DNA from: Simmondsia chinensis
Lineage: Eukaryota; Streptophyta; Magnoliopsida; Caryophyllales; Simmondsiaceae
Assembly: GCA_018398585.1 (NCBI GenBank)
Contig: JAGTTD010000008.1
Coordinates: forward strand, 24,203,172 to 24,267,171
Length of the DNA: 64,000 nt
Direction of reading: 5' to 3'
Made by a program: the position numbers and the translations under genes. The notes under the pieces are model-generated. The model did no database searches and was not told the origin of the DNA. It worked only from the letters and a program-made list of their open reading frames with translations. Below, piece by piece: positions 37,001-49,000 of the stretch (position 1 is its first letter; each line of letters starts with the position of its first letter).

Positions 37001-40000
37001 TTTTAAGGTTATTACTCTAACAGAATATGGTATCATGGCTAAAGGAATCATTGGAATCATACTATGCATTGCACACAGTCGTGATGATTGTTAGGCTTGG
37101 AATTTACATGAAGAATTGGCTTCTTAAGATGGATAACTATTTTTTTTATCGGAAAAAGAACTATCATTAAGAGAGAAAGAATGCATAATGAGCTACTGAC
37201 AAGATATCCTCAGTCATTAAATAAAATCCCAAAAAAGCTAATATTATAAAGCCCCTCGATCCCTCTACAAATCTACGAACACTCTGTCCGTGAAGCTCCC
37301 AAAGCTCTTAGTTCACAGAGATTTTAAAAGACCACCTTATCTCACAAGAAATTCGTTGGTGTATATTGATCCTTGAAAATCCAACATTCCTTTTTAATCA
37401 AATACACCAAAGAATCGCAATCTTAGTTCTAGAGAGTAACATTAGTGTGTCTTTCCTCTTTCCTACATCGTGGAACTTGATTAGAAGGGTGTTCTAAACT
37501 AATTCTAGAGTAACCCATATCTTGTTAGAAAGATAGAATAACTTGCAACACAGATCCCAAGCAATTGTGCAAAGCAAAAACAACTGATTGTGTGTTTCTT
37601 CACTTTGAATGCACTTATGCAAGCAAATTCTAAGTATTAAGCTTGTTAAGAAGTAAGGACCACAAAAAAAACCTTGATTTTAAAGGGTACCTTAGCTGTC
37701 CAGACCTAAGGACATAAGTGACAAATAGGAAATGATTGTGAAGCATAAGATGTTGTAAGAAAGATCTAGAAGTAAAATTGCTACACCCATCCAACACCGA
37801 CCCCTCTTATTAGGCAATGAAGACAAATAAAAAATGTCATTTTAGATTACGTTTAACAAAAGAAGTAGTTTTAGATTTTGAGGTTTGGATTATTGCTTTC
37901 ATCTAGAATCAGATATTATCTTCCGTTTTGTTGAGTTTTTCTTCTAATTTAACGTGCCAAGTGTCATACCAATGTTTAGCTACCTTTTATCGTCTACCAG
38001 TAGTTTCAGGACATAATGGAAAGTCAAACTACGCTGGCAGGTGTATTAGTCATGGTTGATTATTTAGTGCTTTAAATGTGTCAGTAAGAGGACTCTAATG
38101 TTATCAAAGTCAGCTGAATCCACTGTAATAATGTACAGACTCCCAGATTGCTTTGAGGCAGTGGTTGCACAACAATGAATTCACTTTCCAGTTTAGATTT
38201 TTGAAACAAATAATCTGATAGACTATTTTGCTACTAATATGGTAAATTTAATATGAACTCTTGTGGGAGCTTATTCTACATTGTCTTTTGATAATCTTAT
38301 TGATATATGGATGCAGTATTTCTTCTTTTAAAGCGTTGATTGTTATATTTCCTAGTGAGGCCTTTCATGGTTATTTGATTTTGTCCCCCTTTTCTTGCTA
38401 GAATCCCCCTTGATTATTGGAACTAGTTTTTCAACTTTTTTAATCGGCCTTACCATGGAATCAAATCACATCCACTCATAGTGTCATCACAGATGTGTTC
38501 TCAAGGAAGTAGGGTTTTGTGTTATGTTACGTAATGACTGCAGCAATCTTGTTCGGTTCTTCTAGGAAACATAAGCCCTTTATTCCTATGGATTGCAAAA
38601 ATTTTGAACGAAAATTCATACATTCTATAATTTTACTAATCAACAGTGATTAACATGTAAACATGTCTATAGATATGTTTCAACAACAAACAACAACAAC
38701 AATAACAAACCTAGTGCCTCCAAGGGCTCTCGCATAAGCAGGGTCTTTTTTGGGGGGGGGGGGGTAGATGTACGCAACCTTCCCCCTTCAGGGGGCTACC
38801 CTGAAGAGAGGCTGTTTCCGAGGACCCCCAATCTGAGAAGCTGGTCCGCAGCATAGAGCAAAAGACCTGACAGCAGGAGAGCATCAAAGCATGAGTAGGG
38901 CAAAACACACGGCGAGCAAAACAACAAACTCAATGCAAGCCACATCAGGCACAAATCAACAGATAAGATAAAGATAAGGATAGAGATAGAGGATAGAGAT
39001 AGAGACAGAGATAGAGATAAAGATAAGTGGGCAAGTAGCAAGTATCAGCTCATGAGAGCCAGTACACAGCCTACGTGCGCCAAGAGGATGTCAAGGCCTA
39101 GCACTAGTAAGCTAGACTACCCTACTCCAACCGGAGCATCTATTACCCCTATGCTAGCCCTCCATTGGGCCCTATCTAAGGCCATCTCCTCCCGAAGGTT
39201 TAGGTGGGTGAGGTCTTGTCAGATCGTCTCAAGCCATCTCTTCTTTGGCCTGCCTCTACCTCTTCTGTCTAGTGTAGTAAGGGGCTGTTCGCATCTCCTT
39301 ACTGGAGCGTTGTCCAGTCTCCTTCTAACATGTCCGAACCACCTCAGATGTTGCTCCCTCAATTTATCTTCAATGGAGGCTACGCCCAATTTGCCTCTTA
39401 TAATGTCGTTTCTGATCTTATCCTTCCTTGTGCGTCCGCACATCTACCTCAGCATTCGCATCTCCTCCACCTTCATCTTCTGTGTGTGCTGTTGTTTCAT
39501 CGCTCTGCACTCCGCTTCATACATTATGGCTGGCCTCACAACCGTCTTATAATATCTTCCCTTTAGCTTCAAGGGGAACTTTCTGTCACAAAGTACCGCG
39601 GAGGCCATCCTCCACTTATGCCATCCCACTTTAATCCGGTTGTTGACATCCTCGTCCACTTCGCCGTTGTGCTGTATCATGGACCCCAAGTACTTGAATC
39701 TCTCCTTCTTCGATATGGCCTCAGATCCAATCTAGACGTCTTCCCGGCTAGGCATGGTAGAGGGATCGAACTTGAGTTCCATGTGCTTGGTTTTGGCTCT
39801 GCTTAGTCATAAACCCTTCGACTTTAGTACCCCTCTCCACAGTTCCAGCTTCTCATTTATCTCTTCCCGCGACACCCTCACCAGTACTATGTCATCTGCA
39901 AAAAGCATGCACCAAGGTACACATCCCTGGATGTGCCTAGTGAGCTCGTCCATAACCAGAATGAACAGATAGGGGCTCAAAGCAGACCCTTGGTGTACCC

Positions 40001-43000
40001 CTACTGTTATTGGGAGAGTGTCTGTCTCCCCATCCACTGTACACACCATAGTCTGTGCCTCCTCATACATGTCTCTAATGGCTTGGATGTATGGCACGGG
40101 AATGCCTGTCCTGTCCAAAACTCTCCAAAGGACCTCCCTTGGCACTCTATCATATGCCTTCTCTAAATCAATGAAAACCATATGAAGGTCCTTTTGTCTC
40201 TCCCTGTATTGCTCTATCGTCCGCCTTAGGATGTGGATGGCTTCTATTGTTGATCTCCCGGGCATAAATCCGAATTGGTTCTCGGACACCTCTGTCTGTT
40301 GCCTTAACCTCCTCTCTATGACCCGTTCCCACAACTTCAGAGTGTGGCACATTAGTTTGATACCCCGATAGTTGGCGCAACTCTAAATGTCGCCTTTGTT
40401 CTTATATATCGGAATCAATGTGCTCTTCTTCCATTCCTCAGGCATCTTTTCCACCAGAAGGATTTGGTTAAATAATTTAGTCAGCCATCTGACGCCCTTC
40501 TGTCCAAGGCATTTCCATACTTCTATGGGTATGCCATCTGGGCCAACTGCTTTACCCCTTCCCATGGATTTCAGGGCTTCCTTGACTTCCTTGGGGCTAA
40601 TTTGCCTACAGTCACAGTGATTTTGATGCTCCTCAGATGTTTGAAGATCACCTAAGGATATCTCTGTCCCTCCTTGTTCGTTGAACAGCTCGTGGAAGTA
40701 CGTTTTCCACCTAGCCTTAATTAGATGCCTGTCCACGAGTGCCTGTCCATCTTCCCCTCTTATGCATTGTACTCTATCCAAGTCCCTAGTCTTCCTTTCC
40801 CTAGCTTTGGTGATTCTATATAAGTCCCTCGCACCCTCCTTGGTCTCCATCCTTTTGTAGAAATCCTCATAAGCTCTTGATTGTGCTTCTCTGATTGCTC
40901 GCTTCGCTTCTTTCTTGGCTTGAAGATACCGCTGTCGCTTATCCTCATCTCTGCTATGATCCCACTTCTTGAAACAAACTCGTTTCGCCTTAATCTTCTC
41001 TTGGACCTCCTCACACCACCACCAAGACTCTCTGTTGCTTGGTACCCTTCCCCTTGATGTGCCGAGAACTTCCCGTGCCAGTCCTCTCATCTTTTGGGCC
41101 AGTTGGTTCCACATCTGGTTTGTATCTCCCTCGAAGTCCTCCCCGAGCTCGGCCTCCACTCTTTCCTTGTATACCTTATACTTCTCCCCCTTCAACTCCC
41201 TCCAACAGGTATACGTCTGCGTGGGTTTGCAGATTCTTTTGGCCCTCTTCTTGGCCTTTATATCCGCCCACAGCACCCTATGTTGTGTAGACAGGTCTTC
41301 TTCTGGGGTAGCCTTGCAATCCCTGCAGTCTCTTTGCACCCTTTTCCTTAATAGTATGTAGTCAATCTGTGTTCTTGTCCCACCGCTTTGGTACGTGATG
41401 ATGTGTTGCTCGCTTTTTCTGAAGAAGGTGTTGGCCACCGTTAGGTCGTATGTAACCGTGAAGTCTAGTAGGGCTTTGCCCTCTGCATTCCTGGTTCCAA
41501 AACCGAATCCTCCATGGTAAGAAGCGTAACGGTCTTCCGTCGCACTGATGTGCCCATTGAAATCCCCGCCAATCATCACTTGTTCTGTTTGGGGTATGCC
41601 TTGCATCATTGTGTCTATGTCCTCCCAGAATGTTGCCTTCTCATGCTCAGTTAGTCCAGTTTGAGGTGCGTAGGCACTGATTATGTTCAATACTTCTCCA
41701 TCTAGGACCATCTTGATACTTATGATCCTATCACTAGCTCTTGATACTATGACTACTTTATCCTTGAGGCTGCTTTCCACAATGATCCCAACTCCATTCC
41801 TGCCTCTGACCTTGCCCGCATGCCATAGCTTATGCTGCCCCAGCACATCCCTGGCTTTCGCGCTAACCCATTTAGTCTCTTGCAAACAAAGGATGTTGAT
41901 GTTTCTCTTCATCATCATTTGGGCCACCTCGAAACTCTTCTTTGTTAGTGTCCCTAGTCTCAAGTTCCCTGTCCCCTTTTGCCTCGCCCTCCCCCTCCCC
42001 AACCCCTTTGAAGATGGCCTCAATGTCTGAGTTCCATAACTAGTCGCGTTCATCAACTAGCTGTGACTAACGCGGGTAAGTGATCAACATAGACAAGAAG
42101 CTTAATATAGCATATACGCACGAGATTACCGCCACAGTCAATATGATCACACAATTCAAAATAATGAAAGGAGAAAGAACCAAGTGAACTAAGTAAAAAA
42201 ATACTCAACAATGGTAAATTAAAACACTACCTTGCGCTAATAAAGGATAGATCAAACCTGAGGCTGGTGCATTGTGGATACTCTGACCCGGCTAATACTT
42301 ACCTGGGCCCGCTTTTGATTGTCGGTTGCGGGCTGTTGGCTTTGGAGTGTTGGATGTGGTGATGGTGGTGATGAGGGGCTGGCGGTGGTGGTGAGGCGTG
42401 TGAGGTGTGGTGTGGTGGTCGTGATGGGGCGTGGTGGGGTGCAGTGGGCTGGGTTTGGGGTGGGGTGTGGGTAGCGGTGGTGGTGGTGGTGCCGGTGCCA
42501 GTGCAGGTGTCAAGTCGGGGGGTGGTGATGGGTAGGTGGTTGTGGGGTGGGCGCGGTGGTGAGTGCGTGGGTGAGGCACAATGGCGGTGGTGTTCGAGAT
42601 TTGCGTGGGTGAGGCGAGGTGGTGGTGGGGTTCGAGGTTGGTGAGGCGAGGTGGTGGGTGTTTGGGTGAGGCAAGGTGGTGGTGGGGTTCGATGTCGGAA
42701 TGGGTGGGTTTGGTGCGGCATGGTGACCGGCGTTGGGTCTTCGCCGTCTAGGTGGCGTCGCTGGAGGTGTCCCGGTGGGGTGGGTTGGCGAGGTTGCCGA
42801 CGACGGGGGTGGTGTCAGCGCGGGGGGGGGGGGGGGGGGTGGGTGTCAGCGAACGTTGCAAAAACGTCTATAGATATGTTTCAATAAACAAAATACAATG
42901 TATATGCATTATTGAGACAATTACAGAAGTTTTATCAACTCAATATCAGTTATGTAACAGACATTACCTTATGTAAGGGCCTTTTATCTATGGGTTTTGC

Positions 43001-46000
43001 CTCTTATGCTGAATAGTTGTTTCTTTCCTGTTCTGATAGAATTGGCATGTGAAAGGGAATGCAGCCGTGGTGAAGATTACCGCTTGATCAAGCTCACCAT
43101 TACAGACTATAATGTAAGGGGTTATTCTTCTCAATTTTTCTTTTTATTAGATTTGAGTCTTTTGCTGCCAAATCAGTCATATTTATGAGTCACCTTTGAT
43201 GTGCTGCTGCGTGACAGAGCAGCAAAGAACAGGCTGTGGTTGTGGAGTGCAAAGGGCATGATGCTGCTCGGTTCCTTAGTGTTGATGACGCTCATGGGTA
43301 CATCAATCTTCCTATCCCTACCTGTTGTGTGATAGGAGACATCTTAGAGTGATCATGGAATCTAACAGAAGCTGCTAAGAAATGTGATGGCCAATACGCA
43401 ATGAATATTGATTTTTCCATCACACATTTTGTTGTTATGTAACAAAACTTTGCGGCATATTTTATTTACAAGAACATTTTATGAGTATATTTATGTGTTA
43501 AAAACTACCAAAGAGGTATAAAAGTCAACGACTACATGACTATTTTTTTTTTTATCAGAAAGAAAAGCCCAACAGGACGACTGCATGACTATTCATTCAA
43601 CCTTCTGCAAACACTAGGCTTATGTTCCCTTAAAAAGGTTCAATGCAATCGTTACAACCTGTTCGATAAGTTCATGACTCCTTGATTTCTTAACACCTTA
43701 CCATTATGCAACTGCTTGGTGATGCATTTCCGTGGAGCGGTCCGAGTAGTTCTCCAACTTCATGTGAATTAAAGGAAGTACAATCTTTGTCAGGCTGCTG
43801 CCTCCATGAATGGGGGCCTCTCCAACATAGACTGAAATTGTGAATTGCTGTCATGTTGCAGCCAGCACTGCAACATAGCTCAAACAGTAGTTGACGCTGT
43901 TAATAACTCGTGGCAATCACCTTGTGTTCTTGTAGGAAAAGAAGTGGCATTTAAGTCACCTGATCGCTAAAATTTAAATCAATTTGGGCATACAAGCATT
44001 AATCTTTAGACCTCTTTGATTGATGCACGTAATATATCTATATATATGTGTTAATAAATGAAATAAATAGATATGCATTATGGGGGCTGTTACAAAAATA
44101 ACATTGGGGGTGCTTGAAGTAAGGGGTCCAACACAAAGACTTCTCAGGAGGTTACCCATCTTAGTATTACTCCCACTCAAGCGCACTAAACTTTGGAATT
44201 TTGATGGGATTCCATCCATTAAAGTTGGTACGATCAACACCTGACAATAGTAACATCACATCACTATCAATCTCATAACATAGCGTTTATATAATGCTTT
44301 TGTTTGATTCTGTGGATTGATATAGTTGTTTGTATGCATGGAATCAAGTAGAGGCCAATATGTAATATGACCGTTGTGTAATGGATTTTGAGCTAGCTAT
44401 TTCACATCTCCACGACCTGTTATATAACGTTCCCAACATCCCGCTTTGATGCCGCCACTGCGACGGCAATGCAAAGCCATGATTTGATTCTAGATGAGAG
44501 ACCCTATGCATACATACCTTTTCTTTTCTGTACCTGGACATTGTACCAGAATGACAAATGTTTCTTTCTTTCATGAAATATGTGCACAGTTGGGAGAAGG
44601 ATGTTGTCAATGAAGTTGAACAGAAGCATGGTAAAAGCAAGATCTCAGTTTCTTTCGAGTGCGAAACGCTGAAAGCTGAGGAAGCTGCTGAAGATCATAT
44701 CAGAAGATTCATGCCCAAATTAGCTGGGATGGATGCCGTTGGTAAGTGGTACTCAGTATCTATTCTTCTCATACTCTTTGGTCCATGACGTATCCGTGTC
44801 TGACACTTTGGGCTCTCCAGATTAGAACGAAAATATTTAGAAATTCCCAAAAATGGCTGGATCTGCTTATACCTGAAGTTTTTGTTTTTGTTTTTAAATA
44901 TTTGTAAGGAGTACAACAACTTTCCCTGAAGAGGGAAACCAACACGGGGGGGGGGGGGGGGGGGGGGGTTGATGAGCTGTGAACCCAAGACCTCTAGCTT
45001 TGATGGTTCGGAGACAAACCACTTGTCACCACCCTTGGATTGTGATGCAAGAGAGAGGTTGAGATGAGAGAGAGAATTGAGAGAAATTGAAAGGAGAAAG
45101 TAGAATTTTGATATTATTGAATTGAATGCATATTACAACTGATACATTCGACATTTATACAAGAAAAATCAAGTAACAAACTGAAAACAGCTTAACAAAC
45201 TAGTAACTACATCCTTGACATCCCCTGCTTGTGACGTAGCATTGCCGTGACAGTGTCATCCTAGTGTTTGTGATGCGTGCTAGGTCACGGCGCACATGGG
45301 CAGTGTCACCTGTCTGTGACACTGCGGATCCTAACAGTGTGCCCAGCTCCGCAACTAGCCAGCTAGCTAGCCTATGTCATAGGCATGCGCATGAAATTGC
45401 CTCCCTCTTCAAACCATCCTTGTCCGTAAGGATTGAAGTCTGGAAATTGCGCCCTTATGAATGCCCGGTCTTCCCAAGTTGCTTCCGATGGTAGGTTGGT
45501 CCACTACACGAGGACCTAGATCACTGTCTTGTTGTTGCATAACATAATGTGTTGCTTTAGGATGGCCACAGGCTTCACCTCAGGTTGCTCATCCAAGTCT
45601 AATTTTGGAAGCGTTGAGCTGATTGTCACATTCTCCCCCAGCTTCTTCTTAAGCAATGACACATGGAATACGGGGTGCACCTGGGAGCCTTCAGGTAGCT
45701 CCAATCTATGTGCCACCTGCCCCACCCTGGCCAGGACTCGATAAGGCCCATAGTACCGTGTTGCCTGTTTCAAGTTCCTCCTTATTGACCCGGAGGTTTG
45801 CCTGTAGGACAATAGCTTTAGGAACACCATTTCCCCAACTTCAAACTCCCGCTCTGTCCTGCGCTGGTCAGCTTGTTGTTTATAGCGGTGTTGCGCTTGT
45901 GCCAAGTTTTCCTTTAACAAGTTCACCATAACCTGTCGTGCGTTCAACAAATCTTCCACTGCTGCCGCTGGCGTTGCTATAGGAATCAAGCGCCAAGGCG

Positions 46001-49000
46001 TGCGGCTCATACCCATATAGGGCACGGAAAGGTGTCATTTTTAGGGCTGTGTGGTAATTGGTATTGTGCCAATACACCCACCGCGAGTGGCAACTGCTGT
46101 GTCCATTGCTTAGGCTTGTACAACACCACAACGCGCAGATAATTCTCTATGCATTGATTGACTTGCTCAGTTTGTGCATCCATTTGTGGATGATATGCGC
46201 TACTCATACTAAGTCGAACCCTAGCCAAGCGTAGCATCTCCTTCCTGAGCAGACTTTGAAATACACTATCCCGGTCTAACACTACGTCTTTTGGCAGCCC
46301 GTGCAACCTGTACACGTTGTCAAGGAACAATTACGCAACCTTGGTTGCGGTGTAGGGATGCGCCAGAGTTAAGAAGTGTGCATATTTCGTGAATCTGTCC
46401 ACTATCACCAATACTACGTCCTTGCCCAAGGATCTGGGCAGCCCATCAATAAAATCCATGCCGGCAGTCTCTGTGACTCGGTATTGGAAGAGGCTGAAGT
46501 AAGCTTGGGTAGGGCACATGTTCTCCCTTCACTCCCTGACACACATCACAACGTTTGACCCATGCCTGCACGTCATGCCTCAAGTTGGGCCAGTAAAACA
46601 CCCCTTTTATCCGTATGTAAGTGCCATGAACCCCATGGTACCCACCAATAGTGAGTAGTGCTTGCATTATCTTGGCCCGTAGCTCTATTGTGGCTCCCAC
46701 ATAGATTCTGCCTTTGTAATGTAGCACACCCCCACTATAAATATAGGGATGTTTGTCCTCAGGATCAATCACGAGCACTGACAACAACTCTGAGGCTTGC
46801 GCATCTCCCACATAATTGTCTGCCAACTCTAAAGCCCAATTTGGCACCACTGTAGTCATTAGTGCACACCCCGCACCTTCATTGCTGGCCCCGTGCGCTA
46901 CCACTGTGCTTGTGGTCATTGGCGCGTGCACGCCTTCAGCCCAAAATTCCTCATCTCGCCTTGACAATGCGTCTACCACCTTGTTCTCAGCCCCTTTATG
47001 GTAGCAAATACTGCAGTGCAAACCCATCAGCTTAGTCAAGCCCTTCTGTTGCAATTGTGTAGTGATGCGGTGCTCTAATAAGTACTTTAGACTCTAATGA
47101 TCTGTCTTTGTAATGAAGTCGCTATCTAATAGATAATGAAGCCACTTCTCCACCGCCATCAAGACTTCCAATAATTCCTTGTCGTAAACTAATAGGCCTA
47201 GGTGGCGTTGACATAGCGCCTTGCTTAGGGAAGCCAAGGGCCTGCACTCCTACATCAGGACAATGCCTATACCCATTGCGCAGTCATCTGTCTCTAAGAC
47301 TGAATGTCTTGCTAAAATCAGGCAGCGCTAGCACTGGCACTGTTGTCATAGCATCCTTCAACATTTTAAATGCCTCCTGCACAACACTTGACCAACCAAA
47401 TTCTCCCTTCTTGAGTAAATCGGTTAGCTGTTTACTAATGGTTCCTAATCCTTAACGAATTTCCAGTAGTACCCAGTTAGGCCCATAAATCCTCTCAAGC
47501 ATTTTACAATTCTGGGTATGAGCCACTTGGGCATGGCCTAATCTTCCCTAGATTAGTCGCCACACCGTCTTGTGAAATTATTTGCCCCAAGCATTCTACT
47601 TGCCTTTGTCCAAATGCGCACTTGCTGTGCTTCGCGTACAACCGATGCGCATGCAAGATGTCAAATGCCCTGCCATTATTGGGCTGTAAACTAGGATGTC
47701 ATTGAAGAATATCAGGATGAACTTGTGCAAGTACTGCTGAAATATGTCATTCATAAGCGCCTGGAACGTGGTTGGCGCGTTTGTCCATCCGAAGGGCATC
47801 ACCTTGAATTCGTAATGACTCTGATGTGTGCGAAAAGTGGTTTTATGCGTATCCTCATCGTTGACTCGGATCTAATGGTAGCCTACCCTCAAATCAATTT
47901 TCGTGAAAATGCCAGCACCACGCATCTCGTCAAGCAAATCATCTATCACTGGGATGGGAAATTTATCCTTCATGGTAATGTTGTTGAGTTGTTTGTAATC
48001 CCAACAAAACAGATAAGTGTCGTCCTTCTTGTGCCGTAACAACACTGGTGACCCGAAGGGACTTCTACTAGGCTAAATGATTGCGGATGACAACATCTCC
48101 TAGATCTGCCTCTCTATCTTAGTCTTCTGATTGTGTGGATATTGGTAGGGCCTTATATTCACTGGCTTGGCCCCTGGCACCGTCGGTATGCTGTGGTCAT
48201 GGTGGCATTGCGGAGGCAGCGCATTGGGTGTGTCAAAGACATCCCCATAGGCGCGCAACAAGTGTCGCCACACCGTCTTGTGAAATTATTTGCCCCAAGC
48301 ATTCTACTTGCCTTTGTCCAAATGCGCACTTGCTGTGCTTCGCGTACAACCGATGCGCATGCAAGATGTCAAATGCCCTGCCATTGTTGGGCTGTAAACT
48401 AGGATGTCATTGAAGAATATCAGGATGAACTTGCGCAAGTACTGCTGAAATATGTCATTCATAAGCGCCTGGAACGTGGTTGGCGCGTTTGTCCATCCGA
48501 AGGGCATCACCTTGAATTCGTAATGACTCTGATGTGTGCGAAAAGTGGTTTTATGCGTATCCTCATCGTTGACTCGGATCTAATGGTAGCCTACCCTCAA
48601 ATCAATTTTCGTGAAAATGCCAGCACCACGCATCTCGTCAAGCAAATCATCTATCACTGGGATGGGAAATTTATCCTTCATGGTAATGTTGTTGAGTTGT
48701 TTGTAATCCCCACAAAACCGATAAGTGTCGTCCTTCTTGTGCCCTAACAACACTGGTGACGCGAAGGGACTTCTACTAGGCTAAATGATTGCGGATGACA
48801 ACATCTCCTAGATCTGCCTCTCTATCTTAGTCTTCTGATTGTGTGGATATTGGTAGGGCCTTATATTCACTGGCTTGGCCCCTGGCACCGTCGGTATGCT
48901 GTGGTCATGGTGGCATTGCGGAGGCAGCGCATTGGGTGTGTCAAAGACATCCCCATAGGCGCGCAACAAGTGTCGCCACACCGTCTTGTGAAATTATTTG

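Noticed and set aside
38711..42030. Plus-strand open frames up to 166 codons across RTE copy 1 (and minus-strand frames in copy 2)
   Set aside because: They are antisense shadows of the endonuclease-RT frame and recur as mirror images in both copies.
42292..42887. Long Pro/Thr/His- or Gly/Val/Trp-rich open frames in the RTE leader (also 54868-55506)
   Set aside because: They occur in several frames of both strands at once and follow directly from CCACCA-type composition; no domain.
44123..44242. Functional 5S rRNA gene
   Set aside because: Too many changes in conserved positions and no T-run terminator.
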